Assembly: GCF_031432975.1 (NCBI RefSeq)
Contig: NZ_CP133838.1
Location: 3,472,001-3,536,000 of the forward strand
Reading direction: 5' to 3'
DNA: 64,000 nt
Source of the DNA: Buttiauxella selenatireducens
Lineage (GTDB): Bacteria; Pseudomonadota; Gammaproteobacteria; Enterobacterales; Enterobacteriaceae
Shown: positions 10,336 through 19,387 of the stretch, piece by piece
Numbering within the stretch: the first letter of the stretch is position 1
Layout of the letters: each line of letters starts with the position of its first letter
Translations under genes and position numbers: made by a program
Notes under the pieces: model-generated
What the model was told of the DNA's origin: nothing
Database searches by the model: none
The model's input: only the letters and a program-made list of their open reading frames with translations

Positions 10336-11475
10336 TTATTTTCCTGCCACTTCGCGTAAGGCGGTAATCACGCGAGTAACATCGTCATCCGTCATCGTTG
10401 GGAATAAAGGAATGGAACAAATACGTTCACTGTTCCATTCGGTTTCAGGTAAAGAGAGGGCCGGGTAGCGTTCGCGGTAATATTTCTGGGTGTGGGCGGC
10501 GCGGAAATGCAAACCGGTGCCAATCCCTTTTGCTTTCAAAGCATCCATAAGATCATTACGGGAAATACCGCAGCGAGCTTCATCAACACGAATAATAAAA
10601 AGATGCCAGGCGTGTTTATGCGCCCAGTTTGGGTGGATAAGGGGTAAATAAGGCGTGTTGACCAGTTCAGCCAGATAACGCTCAGCTATTTCGGTGCGGC
10701 GTGCATTATTTTGTTCCAGTTTTTTTAACTGCACCAATGCGATGGCCGCGTTAATATCGGCAAGATTGTATTTATAACCTGGGCTAATCACCTCAGCCTG
10801 AGGCGCACGTCCGAGCGTTTGTCTGTCAAAGGCGTCAACACCTAAACCGTGAAACTTCAGGCTCCGCATCTTGTTTGCGAACGATTCATCGTCAGTGACA
10901 ATCAATCCACCTTCGGCACAGGTCATGTTTTTAATGGCGTGGAACGAGAATATTGCCGTCCCACGGTCACCCACATGTTTGCCTTTATACCAGGTTCCAG
11001 CAGCATGTGCCGCGTCTTCAATCACGGGGATACCGTGGCGTTCACCCACTGCGCGGATAGCGTCAATGTCCACTGGCGCACCGGCATAGTGGACCGGAAT
11101 AATTGCGCGAGTACGCGGGGTTATCGCGGCCTCAATACTTTCTGCGGTCACCATCAGCGTGTCGCGGTCAACGTCGATCATCACCGGCTCAGCGCCCAGC
11201 AGTACAATCATATTCAGGGTCGAAACCCAGGTCAGCGAAGGTGTTATCACCTCATCACCCGCCTGTATTCCCAACGCCATCAAAGCGACGTGCATCCCCG
11301 CCGTGGCGGAACTGACGGCTATCGCGTGTTTATTCCCGGTCAGTTCGCAAAATGCCTGTTCAAGCAGCTGATTTTTTGGCCCTGTGGTTATCCAGCCTGA
11401 TTGCAAAACTTCACTGACAGCGGACAGCTCTTCTGGCCCCATAGCGGGACGCGAGAACGGTAGAAATTCACTCAT
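10336..11475 (-). CDS. arnB: ArnB, UDP-4-amino-4-deoxy-L-arabinose--oxoglutarate aminotransferase
   Basis: A 379-residue PLP enzyme of the DegT/DnrJ/EryC1 family, the same length as E. coli ArnB. The PLP lysine is within [18 protein letters not shown] near residue 183, and the [11 protein letters not shown] cofactor segment precedes it. It aminates UDP-4-keto-arabinose made by ArnA. It is the first gene of the operon. Upstream lie about 480 bp of non-coding DNA with a PmrA-type box. The ribosome site (GGGAT) is weak. Confidence 0.95.
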   Translation of the reverse strand: MSEFLPFSRPAMGPEELSAVSEVLQSGWITTGPKNQLLEQAFCELTGNKHAIAVSSATAGMHVALMALGIQAGDEVITPSLTWVSTLNMIVLLGAEPVMIDVDRDTLMVTAESIEAAITPRTRAIIPVHYAGAPVDIDAIRAVGERHGIPVIEDAAHAAGTWYKGKHVGDRGTAIFSFHAIKNMTCAEGGLIVTDDESFANKMRSLKFHGLGVDAFDRQTLGRAPQAEVISPGYKYNLADINAAIALVQLKKLEQNNARRTEIAERYLAELVNTPYLPLIHPNWAHKHAWHLFIIRVDEARCGISRNDLMDALKAKGIGTGLHFRAAHTQKYYRERYPALSLPETEWNSERICSIPLFPTMTDDDVTRVITALREVAGK

Positions 11476-11609
11476 TGGATAATCCCATTAAGAAAACGCA
11501 TGAAGGCATTTATCATGTAATAAACAATATAAATAAAAGGACAACATGACTGATTCAACAAGCTGCTATCTAAACCGCAGCTAAATTAAAAACAACCTAA
11601 CAGAGATTT

Positions 11610-11626
11610 CTTAGCTCAATATTAAG
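11610..11626 (-). promoter_or_regulatory. Second, weaker PmrA-like site nearer arnB
   Basis: On the - strand this reads CTTAAT-ATTGA-GCTAAG. The first half-site is perfect for YTTAAK; the second has two mismatches. It lies about 135 bp upstream of arnB, a more usual distance than the perfect box, and TTTAAT follows about 19 bp downstream as a possible -10. Confidence 0.35.
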
Positions 11627-11775
11627 AATGGGGAGACTGGAATAAATAAATTTGCCTGATTAAAATAAGTGACGGATATCTCAAATTTGTCACAAATTCA
11701 CATAACTGCAAGAATCCTTTCATCTTTCAGACATCTGCGGGGAGTGAGGAGAAGTTAACTGTTTTAAGTGAATAA

Positions 11776-11792
11776 ATTAAGGTTAAATTAAG
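11776..11792 (-). promoter_or_regulatory. Candidate PmrA (BasR) box upstream of arnB
   Basis: Read on the - strand toward arnB, the site is CTTAAT-TTAAC-CTTAAT. Both half-sites match the known PmrA consensus YTTAAK with 5-bp spacing. It forms part of an exact 11-bp tandem repeat (AAATTAAGGTT twice, 11774-11795), so both half-sites lie on one face of the helix, as expected for an OmpR-family regulator. It is about 300 bp from the arnB start, farther than usual. Confidence 0.6.
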
Positions 11793-11909
11793 GTTGGTGG
11801 GGAATAAATTAAATTTCTGTTATTTACTTCCGGTTGTGAATTACCGATTGCCTGAATAAATAGCAGGTTGTGTTGGAATAACTATCAAGTTTTGGGTTCC
11901 ATCTGATCA

Positions 11910-11936
11910 ATCGCCCTCTTTTGACAAGAGGGCGAT
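11910..11936 (-). terminator. Hairpin downstream of iolB
   Basis: A perfect 11-bp stem (ATCGCCCTCTT / AAGAGGGCGAT) with loop TTGAC lies about 20 bp past the iolB stop. There is no strong T run on the - strand, so termination may be weak or the hairpin may protect the 3' end. Confidence 0.5.
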
Positions 11937-11956
11937 CATTAAAACCCTTTCAGCGT

Positions 11957-12772
11957 TTAATCATGTGGATAGTCATGATTAATCCACGCGTGATCCGCTT
12001 CCCACGTAAACATCCATTTGCGTACCGGCCCGGCCATCACGTTGAGGTAGTAACTGTCGTACCCCGCCATTGTTGCCACCGGGTGATACCCTTTTGGCAC
12101 CATCACCACATCGCGATTGTAGACAGCCATACACTCATCGAGCGTCCGGTCATCGGTATATACGCGCTGCATGCAGAATCCCTGTACCGGATTGAGGCGA
12201 TGATAATAGGTCTCCTCAAGGTAGGTTTCCTGCGGCGGATTGTCAGTGTCGTGTTTATGGCTGGGATACGAACTGGTGCATCCTTCGTTCGTCCAGACCT
12301 CCACCACAAGCAGACTATCGGCTGCCTGATCCTCCGGCAGAATATTGTGTACATAGCGCTGGTTATGCCCCTTACCGCGGGCTTCAGCGTTAATATCCTG
12401 CGGCGCGATAAGCCGTGTCGGCCAGGTTCCTTTGCCAGGTGCTGCGCACACCGCCAACTCAATGCGGGTCAGCGCCTGCACATGCACGCTTTCGCCGGGC
12501 GTGACGTAGACCGCCCACGGTTTTTTACGCTCAAACGGGCTCATCCTCTCACCGATATCAGCAAAGTTTGCCGTCGATGTGCTGATGGAAGCCCGTCCGG
12601 CCACCAACACCAGACAGCGCTCTTCGCTCACCGCAGGCAAGTTCAGTTGCTGCCCTTCGGTTAGCTCAAAAACCTCAAAGCCAACATAGCCCCAGCCCGC
12701 ACGTTCCGGCGTGACACATTGCGTGCGTCCTTGTGCATCCGGCGACTGCCAGCGCGATAATAAACGCGACAT
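11957..12772 (-). CDS. iolB: IolB, 5-deoxy-glucuronate isomerase
   Basis: A 271-residue cupin-fold enzyme that converts 5-deoxy-glucuronate to 5-dehydro-2-deoxygluconate in inositol breakdown. The metal-binding region is YPSHKHDTDNPPQETYLEE near residues 165-185, with the two histidines and glutamate expected of the KduI/IolB family. It ends with WMFTWEADHAWINHDYP, a typical IolB tail. It is the last gene of the iolG-to-iolB unit, 9 bp after iolE. Confidence 0.93.
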   Translation of the reverse strand: MSRLLSRWQSPDAQGRTQCVTPERAGWGYVGFEVFELTEGQQLNLPAVSEERCLVLVAGRASISTSTANFADIGERMSPFERKKPWAVYVTPGESVHVQALTRIELAVCAAPGKGTWPTRLIAPQDINAEARGKGHNQRYVHNILPEDQAADSLLVVEVWTNEGCTSSYPSHKHDTDNPPQETYLEETYYHRLNPVQGFCMQRVYTDDRTLDECMAVYNRDVVMVPKGYHPVATMAGYDSYYLNVMAGPVRKWMFTWEADHAWINHDYPHD

Positions 12773-12781
12773 ATGACCTCC

Positions 12782-13672
12782 TTAGATAAGCCCGGCATTA
12801 CGTGCAAAGCGGCTCAGATTGTTATAACCGAGCGTTGCATACGTCAGTGGATGCGCTATGGCCGGATCCTGCTCGGCTTCCACCACTAACCAGCCCTGAT
12901 AATGGTTCTCTTTGAGCAGTGACATGATCGGCTCGTAATCCACACAGCCGTCGCCAGGTACGGTAAAGACACCGTTGAGTACGGCATCGAGGAAGCTGGT
13001 TTTACGGTTTTTGACCTCCGCTAACACCTCAGCACGCACATCTTTGCAGTGGACGTGATTAATGCGCGAAGCCCAACGCTGCGCAACCCGTAGCGGGTCG
13101 GCCCCGGCAAAAGTCAGGTGGCCGGTATCCAGCAACAGTCCCACTTCCTCACCGGTATGAGTCATCAGATTGTCGACATCCTCAGCGGATTCAATCACCG
13201 TGCCCATATGGTGGTGATAGGCAATCTGCACACCCTGCTGCTGGGTGTAGCGCGCGAATGCGGTCAGCTTCTCGCCATATTCCGCCCAACGTTCCTGCGG
13301 AAAACGCGGGCGCAGATGTACCGGGGTTTGCTGCTCGCCGTGGATGCAATGGCTGACCTCGGCAAACACCAGCACCTTAGCCCCCAGTTCACGAAGTAGC
13401 GTCAGATGCGGCTGGACGGCGGCAATCTCCTCCTCCACGCTGCGCTCCAGCAAGCGACCCGAGTACCAACCGGACACCAGTTGCAGGTTGTGGCTTTGCA
13501 GAATCGGCCCCAGCAGGCGCGCTTCACGTGGGAATTTGTTGCCCAATTCAAAACCCGCAAAACCGGCTTGTTTACCTTCACTCAAACAGGTCTCAAGCGA
13601 TGTTTCAGCACCCAGTGATGGAAGATCGTCGTTGGTCCATGTCAGTGGGTTAATACCTAATTGCACAGTCAT
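12782..13672 (-). CDS. iolE: IolE, inosose dehydratase
   Basis: A 296-residue xylose-isomerase-like TIM barrel that dehydrates 2-keto-myo-inositol (inosose). The start chosen is the ATG giving MTVQLGINPLTWTNDDLP, preceded by AGGAG; an upstream in-frame start would overlap iolC and lacks a ribosome site. Metal-ligand segments such as VGLLLDTGHLTFAGADP and INHVHCKDVR are visible. It lies 14 bp after iolC in the same unit. Confidence 0.93.
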   Translation of the reverse strand: MTVQLGINPLTWTNDDLPSLGAETSLETCLSEGKQAGFAGFELGNKFPREARLLGPILQSHNLQLVSGWYSGRLLERSVEEEIAAVQPHLTLLRELGAKVLVFAEVSHCIHGEQQTPVHLRPRFPQERWAEYGEKLTAFARYTQQQGVQIAYHHHMGTVIESAEDVDNLMTHTGEEVGLLLDTGHLTFAGADPLRVAQRWASRINHVHCKDVRAEVLAEVKNRKTSFLDAVLNGVFTVPGDGCVDYEPIMSLLKENHYQGWLVVEAEQDPAIAHPLTYATLGYNNLSRFARNAGLI

Positions 13673-13686
13673 AGTCTTCTCCTGAA

Positions 13687-15591
13687 TTATGCTTGCCCAC
13701 GCTCGCGCCACCAGGCGATAAGCTGTAGATAGTTGTCCCGAATACGCGCGACGAGCTGCGCATCGTTGATGTCATGTTTCAGCCATGCGAGGGAGGCATC
13801 GCCAAACAGTGTGCGACCGACGGCGAACCCTTTCACCAACGGGTGATCGGCTACCGCTTTAAACCCGATGCGAAGCTGTTCTGCTGGCGCATCGAGCCCG
13901 AGAATAACCACGCCGCGGCAATGCGGGTCCCTGCGTTCAATGATTTCACTCAGCGCCGACCAGCTATCAGAGGCAAGCGGCGGCAGTTTCCACCAGTCGG
14001 GGTAAATCCCCAGGTTGTAGAAACGGGTGACGGCTCGCAGATAGAGATCGTCGCGAGCAGGCATCCCGGCAGGCAAAATCACCTCCAGCAACAGTTCATG
14101 CCCTGACTGGCAACAGGCGTGATAGACCTCAGCCACCTTTTGCTCTTGCTCCAGGCGCAAACCGTGCGCATCTTCCGGATGGAAGAAAACCAGGCATTTC
14201 ACCACATGTTCCTGCGGCCAGCTGATCAGCTGAGTGCCGATGTTGCCATGCTCCATTTCCAGCGGACGTGAGCCTGGCAGCTCAATGGGTCGCCCAATCC
14301 ACCAGCCCTCTCCTGTTATCGAATTCAACGCGTCCTGGCCGAAGGTGCCGTCACACAGCAGCCCGGCTTTCCCCTCAAGATTGGCGCGTTCAGCCGCTTC
14401 ACGGCTGGCTTGCAGAATGAGTGTTTTCAGGGTCGGTATGCGTTTGAGGCTGGAACCACATTGCAGTGCCATCTCTTCAAGTTGGCTGCGATGATCGAAA
14501 GCCATCACGCACAGTTCCGGCCACTCGCGGCGGCGGGTGGTGACCCGGTGCAGGTGGTTAAGACGCGCGTCGAGATCGGGACGCGGCACCTCGCTTGCCC
14601 GGGAAAGATAATCATCGAGTTCGATTTTGCTCGGCATGGCGGGCGCACAACCATGGCGCGATACCACCAGCGCCCCGCAGGCATTGGCGTAGCGGCAGGC
14701 CTGCTCCCAGCCTTCGTCATTAAGATAGCCGCGCAGAAGCCCGGAGATAAACGCATCCCCGGCCCCCAGCACATTGAGCACGTCCACCCGCACGCCAGTG
14801 ACGGTCAGGCCATCATCAAGCTGTGATGGGATCTCCCCGGTATAGACCGAACAGCCCAGCGCACCGCGCTTGCACACAAGAACGGCCTTACTGACCTGGC
14901 GTACGCGACCGAGCGCTTGCAAGGTATCGGTGCTGCCACCGGCAATATGAAACTCCTCTTCGGTGCCGACCACGACGTCAAAAAGGTGCAGCACCTCTTG
15001 CAGCTCACGAGTCACCTGGTCTGCGGCAATAAAGCGCGTCTCACCATCACCCAGCGAAGTCAGCCCCCACAGTACCGGGCGATAATCAATATCCAGTACC
15101 GTGCGCACACCGTGGCGGCGGGCATACTTCAACGCCGTCAGCACCGCATTGCGGGTTTGCGGGTGTGAAAGATGCGTCCCGGTGATGGCAAGGCTTCGCG
15201 AAGAGGCGATGTATGCCTCGTCCACATCGCTTGCGACAATCGCCATATCGGCACAGTTGTCACGGTAGAAAATCAGCGGAAAGGTGTCCTGATCTTTAAT
15301 TCCGAGCAGCACCAGCGCCGTCAGGCGGTCTTTATCGGTGATCAAATGGCTGGTGTCGCAGCCCACCTGGTTTAGCTCCTCGCGCAGGAAGCGCCCCATG
15401 TGCTCGTCGCCGACACGAGCCAGCATGGATGAACGCAATCCCTGGCGCGCCGTACCGTAAGCCACGTTACCCGACGAGCCGCCAAGGTATTTGGCAAAAC
15501 TCGACACATCCTCAAGTCGCGCACCAATTTGCTGGCTGTAGAGGTCAACGGCGACCCGGCCCATGCATATCACATCAAACTGTTTTTCCAC
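13687..15591 (-). CDS. iolC: IolC, 5-dehydro-2-deoxygluconokinase fused to a DUF2090 (aldolase-like) domain
   Basis: A 634-residue fusion. Residues 1-320 form a PfkB-family kinase, with GGSSGNVAYGTARQG near the start and the catalytic motif NVLGAGDAFISGLLRG near residue 275. Residues about 330-634 form a DUF2090 domain beginning at MAFDHRSQLEEMA. That domain is commonly fused to IolC in proteobacteria and is thought to be a 2-deoxy-5-keto-gluconate-6-phosphate aldolase, replacing a separate IolJ. No iolJ is seen in the window, which fits. It lies 12 bp after the upstream dehydrogenase. Confidence 0.92.
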   Translation of the reverse strand: MEKQFDVICMGRVAVDLYSQQIGARLEDVSSFAKYLGGSSGNVAYGTARQGLRSSMLARVGDEHMGRFLREELNQVGCDTSHLITDKDRLTALVLLGIKDQDTFPLIFYRDNCADMAIVASDVDEAYIASSRSLAITGTHLSHPQTRNAVLTALKYARRHGVRTVLDIDYRPVLWGLTSLGDGETRFIAADQVTRELQEVLHLFDVVVGTEEEFHIAGGSTDTLQALGRVRQVSKAVLVCKRGALGCSVYTGEIPSQLDDGLTVTGVRVDVLNVLGAGDAFISGLLRGYLNDEGWEQACRYANACGALVVSRHGCAPAMPSKIELDDYLSRASEVPRPDLDARLNHLHRVTTRRREWPELCVMAFDHRSQLEEMALQCGSSLKRIPTLKTLILQASREAAERANLEGKAGLLCDGTFGQDALNSITGEGWWIGRPIELPGSRPLEMEHGNIGTQLISWPQEHVVKCLVFFHPEDAHGLRLEQEQKVAEVYHACCQSGHELLLEVILPAGMPARDDLYLRAVTRFYNLGIYPDWWKLPPLASDSWSALSEIIERRDPHCRGVVILGLDAPAEQLRIGFKAVADHPLVKGFAVGRTLFGDASLAWLKHDINDAQLVARIRDNYLQLIAWWRERGQA

Positions 15592-15603
15592 GTTGAACCC
15601 TCG

Positions 15604-16737
15604 TCAGACAATATCAATCACGTTCAGCCAGCGGCCTTCACGGTGAGAAAGAGCGATAGCGTCAAGCACGCGCGACACCTTCCAGCCCTCTTCGAAGTCC
15701 GGCCACAGGGGCGCATCGGCGGCGATGCCATCCACCAGGTCGCGAACTTCCACCGTTTTCTGATCGTTAAAGCCAATGCCATGCCCTGCCCCGAGGCAAA
15801 ACGCGGCGTATTCTGGATGCGCTGGCCCCACCAGCAGCGTGCGAAAACCCTGACGATTCACCGGGTCGTCGTGCAGATACAGCTTGAGTTCTGCCATACG
15901 CTCCTGGGTAAAACTGATGGTCCCTTTGGTGCCGGTTATCACGTACGACAGCCCCATTTTGCGTCCGCAGGCCACTCGGGAGGTTTCAATCACCCCCTGC
16001 GCGCCACCGGCAAAACGCACCATCGCGTGCGCCTGGTCTTCATTTTCTACCGCGACCATCCGCAATGTACCGGCATGCGCCGGGCGTTCAGGGACAACGA
16101 TTTTTAAATCGCCGCACACCTGTTCAATCTCGCCGACCAGGTAGTGCGCCATATTGACGATATGCGCGGCTAAATCCCCCAAAGCTCCCAGCCCGGCCGT
16201 TTCCTTGAAGCAGTGCCAGTGAATCGGGGAAAGAGGGTCAGCCATGTAATCTTCGTTGTGCGTGCCGTAAAAATGGATGACCTCACCGATTTCACCCCGG
16301 GCGATAATCTCTTTGGCTAACGTGGCCGTCGGGTTTTTCATGTAGTTAAACCCCACCAGCGTTTTCACACCGGCGTGTTTTGCGGCTTCCACCATTTCAC
16401 GCGCGTCATGGGCATTAAGTGCCAGCGGTTTTTCCGAATAGACATGTTTGCCGTGAGCGATGGCCGCCAGCGCCATCTCTTTGTGCAGATGGTTTGGCGA
16501 GCAGATATCCACGACATCGATGTTCGGATCGGCCACCAGCTCGCGCCAGTCACCGGTTGAACGGTTAAAACCAAAGGCCTGCGCCCGCTGCTCTGCAAGT
16601 TCTGGCGTCACTTCCGCCACCATTTCGCGCACCAGTTTCCCGCGCAGGTTGAATACGGTTGGCGCCTGAGCATAAGCAATGGCGTGTGCTCTGCCGATGT
16701 ACCCGGTACCGATTAGCCCAATGCGTACGTCTTTCAT
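15604..16737 (-). CDS. Gfo/Idh/MocA-family oxidoreductase of the inositol operon
   Basis: A 377-residue NAD(P)-dependent dehydrogenase. The Rossmann motif GLIGTGYIGRAHA lies at the N-terminus, the EKPLALN motif carries the catalytic lysine near residue 95, and DLAAHIVNMAHYL holds the active-site His. It differs clearly from the 328-residue IolG encoded upstream in the same unit. It may oxidise scyllo-inositol or another inositol isomer (IolW/IolX-like); that is inference. The ATG giving MKDVRIGLIG follows GAGGG; a GTG 15 bp upstream is the alternative start. Confidence 0.85.
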   Translation of the reverse strand: MKDVRIGLIGTGYIGRAHAIAYAQAPTVFNLRGKLVREMVAEVTPELAEQRAQAFGFNRSTGDWRELVADPNIDVVDICSPNHLHKEMALAAIAHGKHVYSEKPLALNAHDAREMVEAAKHAGVKTLVGFNYMKNPTATLAKEIIARGEIGEVIHFYGTHNEDYMADPLSPIHWHCFKETAGLGALGDLAAHIVNMAHYLVGEIEQVCGDLKIVVPERPAHAGTLRMVAVENEDQAHAMVRFAGGAQGVIETSRVACGRKMGLSYVITGTKGTISFTQERMAELKLYLHDDPVNRQGFRTLLVGPAHPEYAAFCLGAGHGIGFNDQKTVEVRDLVDGIAADAPLWPDFEEGWKVSRVLDAIALSHREGRWLNVIDIV

Positions 16738-16748
16738 GTTTTGTTCCC

Positions 16749-17777
16749 TCACAATGCGCCACGGCGGCTCTTGGCATAGGTGTCAAAAGCCACAGCCAGC
16801 ACGATAATCAGCCCCGTTATAATTTGTTGGTAGTACGCCGACACGTTCATCAGTACCAGGCCGTTAATCAGAACGCCCATGATGATGGAGCCGATAACGG
16901 TACCGGCAATGCGGCCATAACCGCCCATTAGCGATGTCCCGCCAATCACCACTGATGCGATAACACGCAGCTCAAATGAGATCCCGGCGACCGCTTCGGC
17001 GCTGCCAAGACGGGCGCTGAGGATAAAGCCCGCCAGCCCGGCAAGGCAGCCAATCAGGACATAGACGCTGACCAACACACGTTTGACGTTGACTCCGGCA
17101 AGACGCGCCGCTTCCGGGTTGCCGCCAATGGCGTAGACAAAACGTCCCCAGCGCGTTTTGTGCAGCGCCAGATATCCGCCAATCGCTACCAGCGCGAAGA
17201 TCCAGATAGGAATCGATATCCCCAACAGTTCACCACGCCCCCACCAGCGGTATCCGGCATCGAAACCGGCTATCGGTGCGCCGTCGTTCACCACTAATGT
17301 CAGACCGCGCCAGATGGTCATCCCACCAAGGGTGACGATAAACGGTGGCAGGCGCAGACGGGTTACGCCAAGACCGTGCAGAAAACCAATCACCGTCCCC
17401 ATCCCAAGGCAGATCCCCAGACCAATCAGCCAGCTCAATCCGCCCCAGGCGTCAGGATCAACGGTGGTGAAGTTATCCCCTTTAATGACATAAGCCGCCG
17501 TCATGGCACATACCGCCAGAATGGAGCCGACGGAGAGGTCTATCCCGGCAGTCAGAATGACGAACGTCATCCCCACCGCGATGATCCCGTAGATGGAAAC
17601 CTCGGTCAGAATGTTGAAAATATTGCGTTCAGACAGGAAGTTGCTGTTCTGTAACTGGAAAAAAATCAGCAGCAGGAACAAGAAAATCAGTACCCCAAAG
17701 CGCTCGAAAAAAGCGATCAGGTCAAGACGTCCGGCGCGTTTCACCGGCGTCTGGGTTTTGGAATCTATCTGCGTCAT
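16749..17777 (-). CDS. Inositol-operon ABC transporter permease, RbsC type
   Basis: A 342-residue integral membrane protein of the branched-chain/ribose permease family, with about 9-10 membrane helices. Family hallmarks are FVILTAGIDLSVGSILAVCAM near residue 75 and the motif AGISFELRVIASVVIGGTSLMGG near residue 270. It probably forms the channel for myo-inositol uptake with the ATPase and binding protein encoded just upstream. The stop lies 11 bp from the next gene's ATG. Confidence 0.88.
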   Translation of the reverse strand: MTQIDSKTQTPVKRAGRLDLIAFFERFGVLIFLFLLLIFFQLQNSNFLSERNIFNILTEVSIYGIIAVGMTFVILTAGIDLSVGSILAVCAMTAAYVIKGDNFTTVDPDAWGGLSWLIGLGICLGMGTVIGFLHGLGVTRLRLPPFIVTLGGMTIWRGLTLVVNDGAPIAGFDAGYRWWGRGELLGISIPIWIFALVAIGGYLALHKTRWGRFVYAIGGNPEAARLAGVNVKRVLVSVYVLIGCLAGLAGFILSARLGSAEAVAGISFELRVIASVVIGGTSLMGGYGRIAGTVIGSIIMGVLINGLVLMNVSAYYQQIITGLIIVLAVAFDTYAKSRRGAL

Positions 17778-17787
17778 GGGAACTCCG

Positions 17788-19335
17788 TTATGCCGCGTTC
17801 AGGGCGTTGTGGTTGATGGCCATCATCATCATGAGACGTTCTTCAGTGGCGTCATCCCCGTGAATTTCGCCAGTCACCCGGCCTTCGCTTAGGGTGATAA
17901 TCCTGTCGGACACGGCCATCACTTCCGGCAGGTCGGACGAAATCACGATCACCGCCACTCCCTGTTTCGCCATATCAAAGAGCACCTGATGCACTTCTGA
18001 TTTGGTGCCGACATCAATACCGCGGGTCGGCTCGTCAACGATAAGCACACGCGGGTTGAGCGCCATGCAGCGCGCGAGGATCACTTTTTGCTGATTGCCA
18101 CCCGAGAGCTTGCGTACTTCCTGGTCGCTATTGACCATTTTTATCTGCAACGCCTTGCGGTAAGACTCGATGAGGTCATCCTCTTTGCGGCTGTTAACAA
18201 AATAGCGCCAGTGTAATAACGAGGAGAGACAGGAGAGCGAGAGGTTGTCGCGAATGGACAGCCCGAGAACCGCGCCCTCTTTTTTGCGATCTTCGGGGAC
18301 CAGCGCGATGCCCATGTCCAGCGCGTGCATCGGATCGCGCGGTTGGTACGCCACGCCATCAAGTTCAAACGCACCGGAGGTGAAGCCGTCTGCACCAAAC
18401 AGGCAACGAGCGACTTCGGTACGTCCGGCGCCCACCAGCCCGGCGATACCCAGCACCTCACCCGTATGAACATGGAAGCTGATATCGTGAAGCGCGATGC
18501 CATGCGGATCCATTGGGGGTTTTACGCGGCTCAGGCCTTTTACCGCAAGGCGTACAGGTTTGTCTTGGTGATGGGTTTCGCTGGCCGGGCGACGGTTAAA
18601 TGCCACATCACGCCCGACCATCAGGCGAATCAGTTGTTCTACGGTTGTCTGTGCCACCAACCCCGTGCCCGTGAAACGGCCATCCTGAAATACGGTGAAT
18701 TTATCGCATAGCTGAAACACTTCGTGCAGACGATGGGTCACATAAATAATGCTCACCCCACGGCCTTTTAGCTCACGCACGACCCGGTGAAGGCTTTCCA
18801 CTTCGCTATCGCTAAGGGCTGCGGACGGTTCATCCATAATGATAAGTTTTGCATTGAGCGTCAGTGCGCGGGCGATTTCCACCATCTGCTGCTGCGCAAC
18901 ACTTAACCGTGCCACCGGGGTGGTCGGTGCAACGTTCAGTTGCAGGTAATCCAGAATCACCTGTGCTTCCCGGTTAACGGCATTTTCATCGACAATCAGA
19001 TTGCGTTTACGTGGCTCACGCCCGAGAAACATGTTTTCTGCGATAGTCATATTGGGCAGCAGGTTAAATTCCTGATAGATATTAATAATGCCCTTGTTTT
19101 GCCGGTCTATTGGCGAATCCTCCACCGACAGCGTTTCGCCGTTGAACCAGATTTCACCGCTTGTTTGCGGCTGCGCGCCTGCCAGCGCTTTGAGCAGCGT
19201 GGATTTTCCCGCGCCGTTCTCGCCCAGCAGGGCATGAATTTCGCCCACGCCTACGTCAAGCTGTGCGCTACTCAGCGCCCAGACGCCAGAAAAGCTTTTC
19301 GCCAGATTGCTTACGTTGAGTAAAGGTTGCGGCAT
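17788..19335 (-). CDS. Inositol-operon ABC transporter ATPase, RbsA/MglA type (two nucleotide-binding domains)
   Basis: A 515-residue tandem ATPase. Domain 1 has Walker A GENGAGKSTLLKAL, signature LSVAQQQMVEIARAL and Walker B LIIMDEPSAALS. Domain 2 has a degenerate Walker A (GLVGAGRTEVARCL) and signature LSGGNQQKVILARCM with Walker B VLIVDEPTRGID. This asymmetry is normal for carbohydrate CUT2 importers. It lies between the binding-protein and permease genes, with 10 bp to the permease. Confidence 0.9.
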   Translation of the reverse strand: MPQPLLNVSNLAKSFSGVWALSSAQLDVGVGEIHALLGENGAGKSTLLKALAGAQPQTSGEIWFNGETLSVEDSPIDRQNKGIINIYQEFNLLPNMTIAENMFLGREPRKRNLIVDENAVNREAQVILDYLQLNVAPTTPVARLSVAQQQMVEIARALTLNAKLIIMDEPSAALSDSEVESLHRVVRELKGRGVSIIYVTHRLHEVFQLCDKFTVFQDGRFTGTGLVAQTTVEQLIRLMVGRDVAFNRRPASETHHQDKPVRLAVKGLSRVKPPMDPHGIALHDISFHVHTGEVLGIAGLVGAGRTEVARCLFGADGFTSGAFELDGVAYQPRDPMHALDMGIALVPEDRKKEGAVLGLSIRDNLSLSCLSSLLHWRYFVNSRKEDDLIESYRKALQIKMVNSDQEVRKLSGGNQQKVILARCMALNPRVLIVDEPTRGIDVGTKSEVHQVLFDMAKQGVAVIVISSDLPEVMAVSDRIITLSEGRVTGEIHGDDATEERLMMMMAINHNALNAA

Positions 19336-19387
19336 TGACCTGCTCCTTCTTCAAGAAGGGCCGCCACAACGGGCGGCCCAGGACAAA

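Larger units (their letters stand above)
11476..11956 (-). promoter_or_regulatory. Non-coding arn promoter region
   Basis: No gene is supported in these 481 bp, which are AT-rich. They hold the arn leader, two PmrA-like boxes (11776-11792, strong; 11610-11626, weak) and, at the far end, the hairpin downstream of iolB. After the weak box, reading toward arnB, a TTTAAT hexamer could act as a -10 element. The transcription start cannot be placed from sequence alone. Confidence 0.6.

Noticed and set aside
11921-12664. A 247-codon + strand frame opposite iolB
   Set aside because: It lies wholly over the iolB coding strand and its leader hairpin, with no family features; iolB is clear on the other strand.
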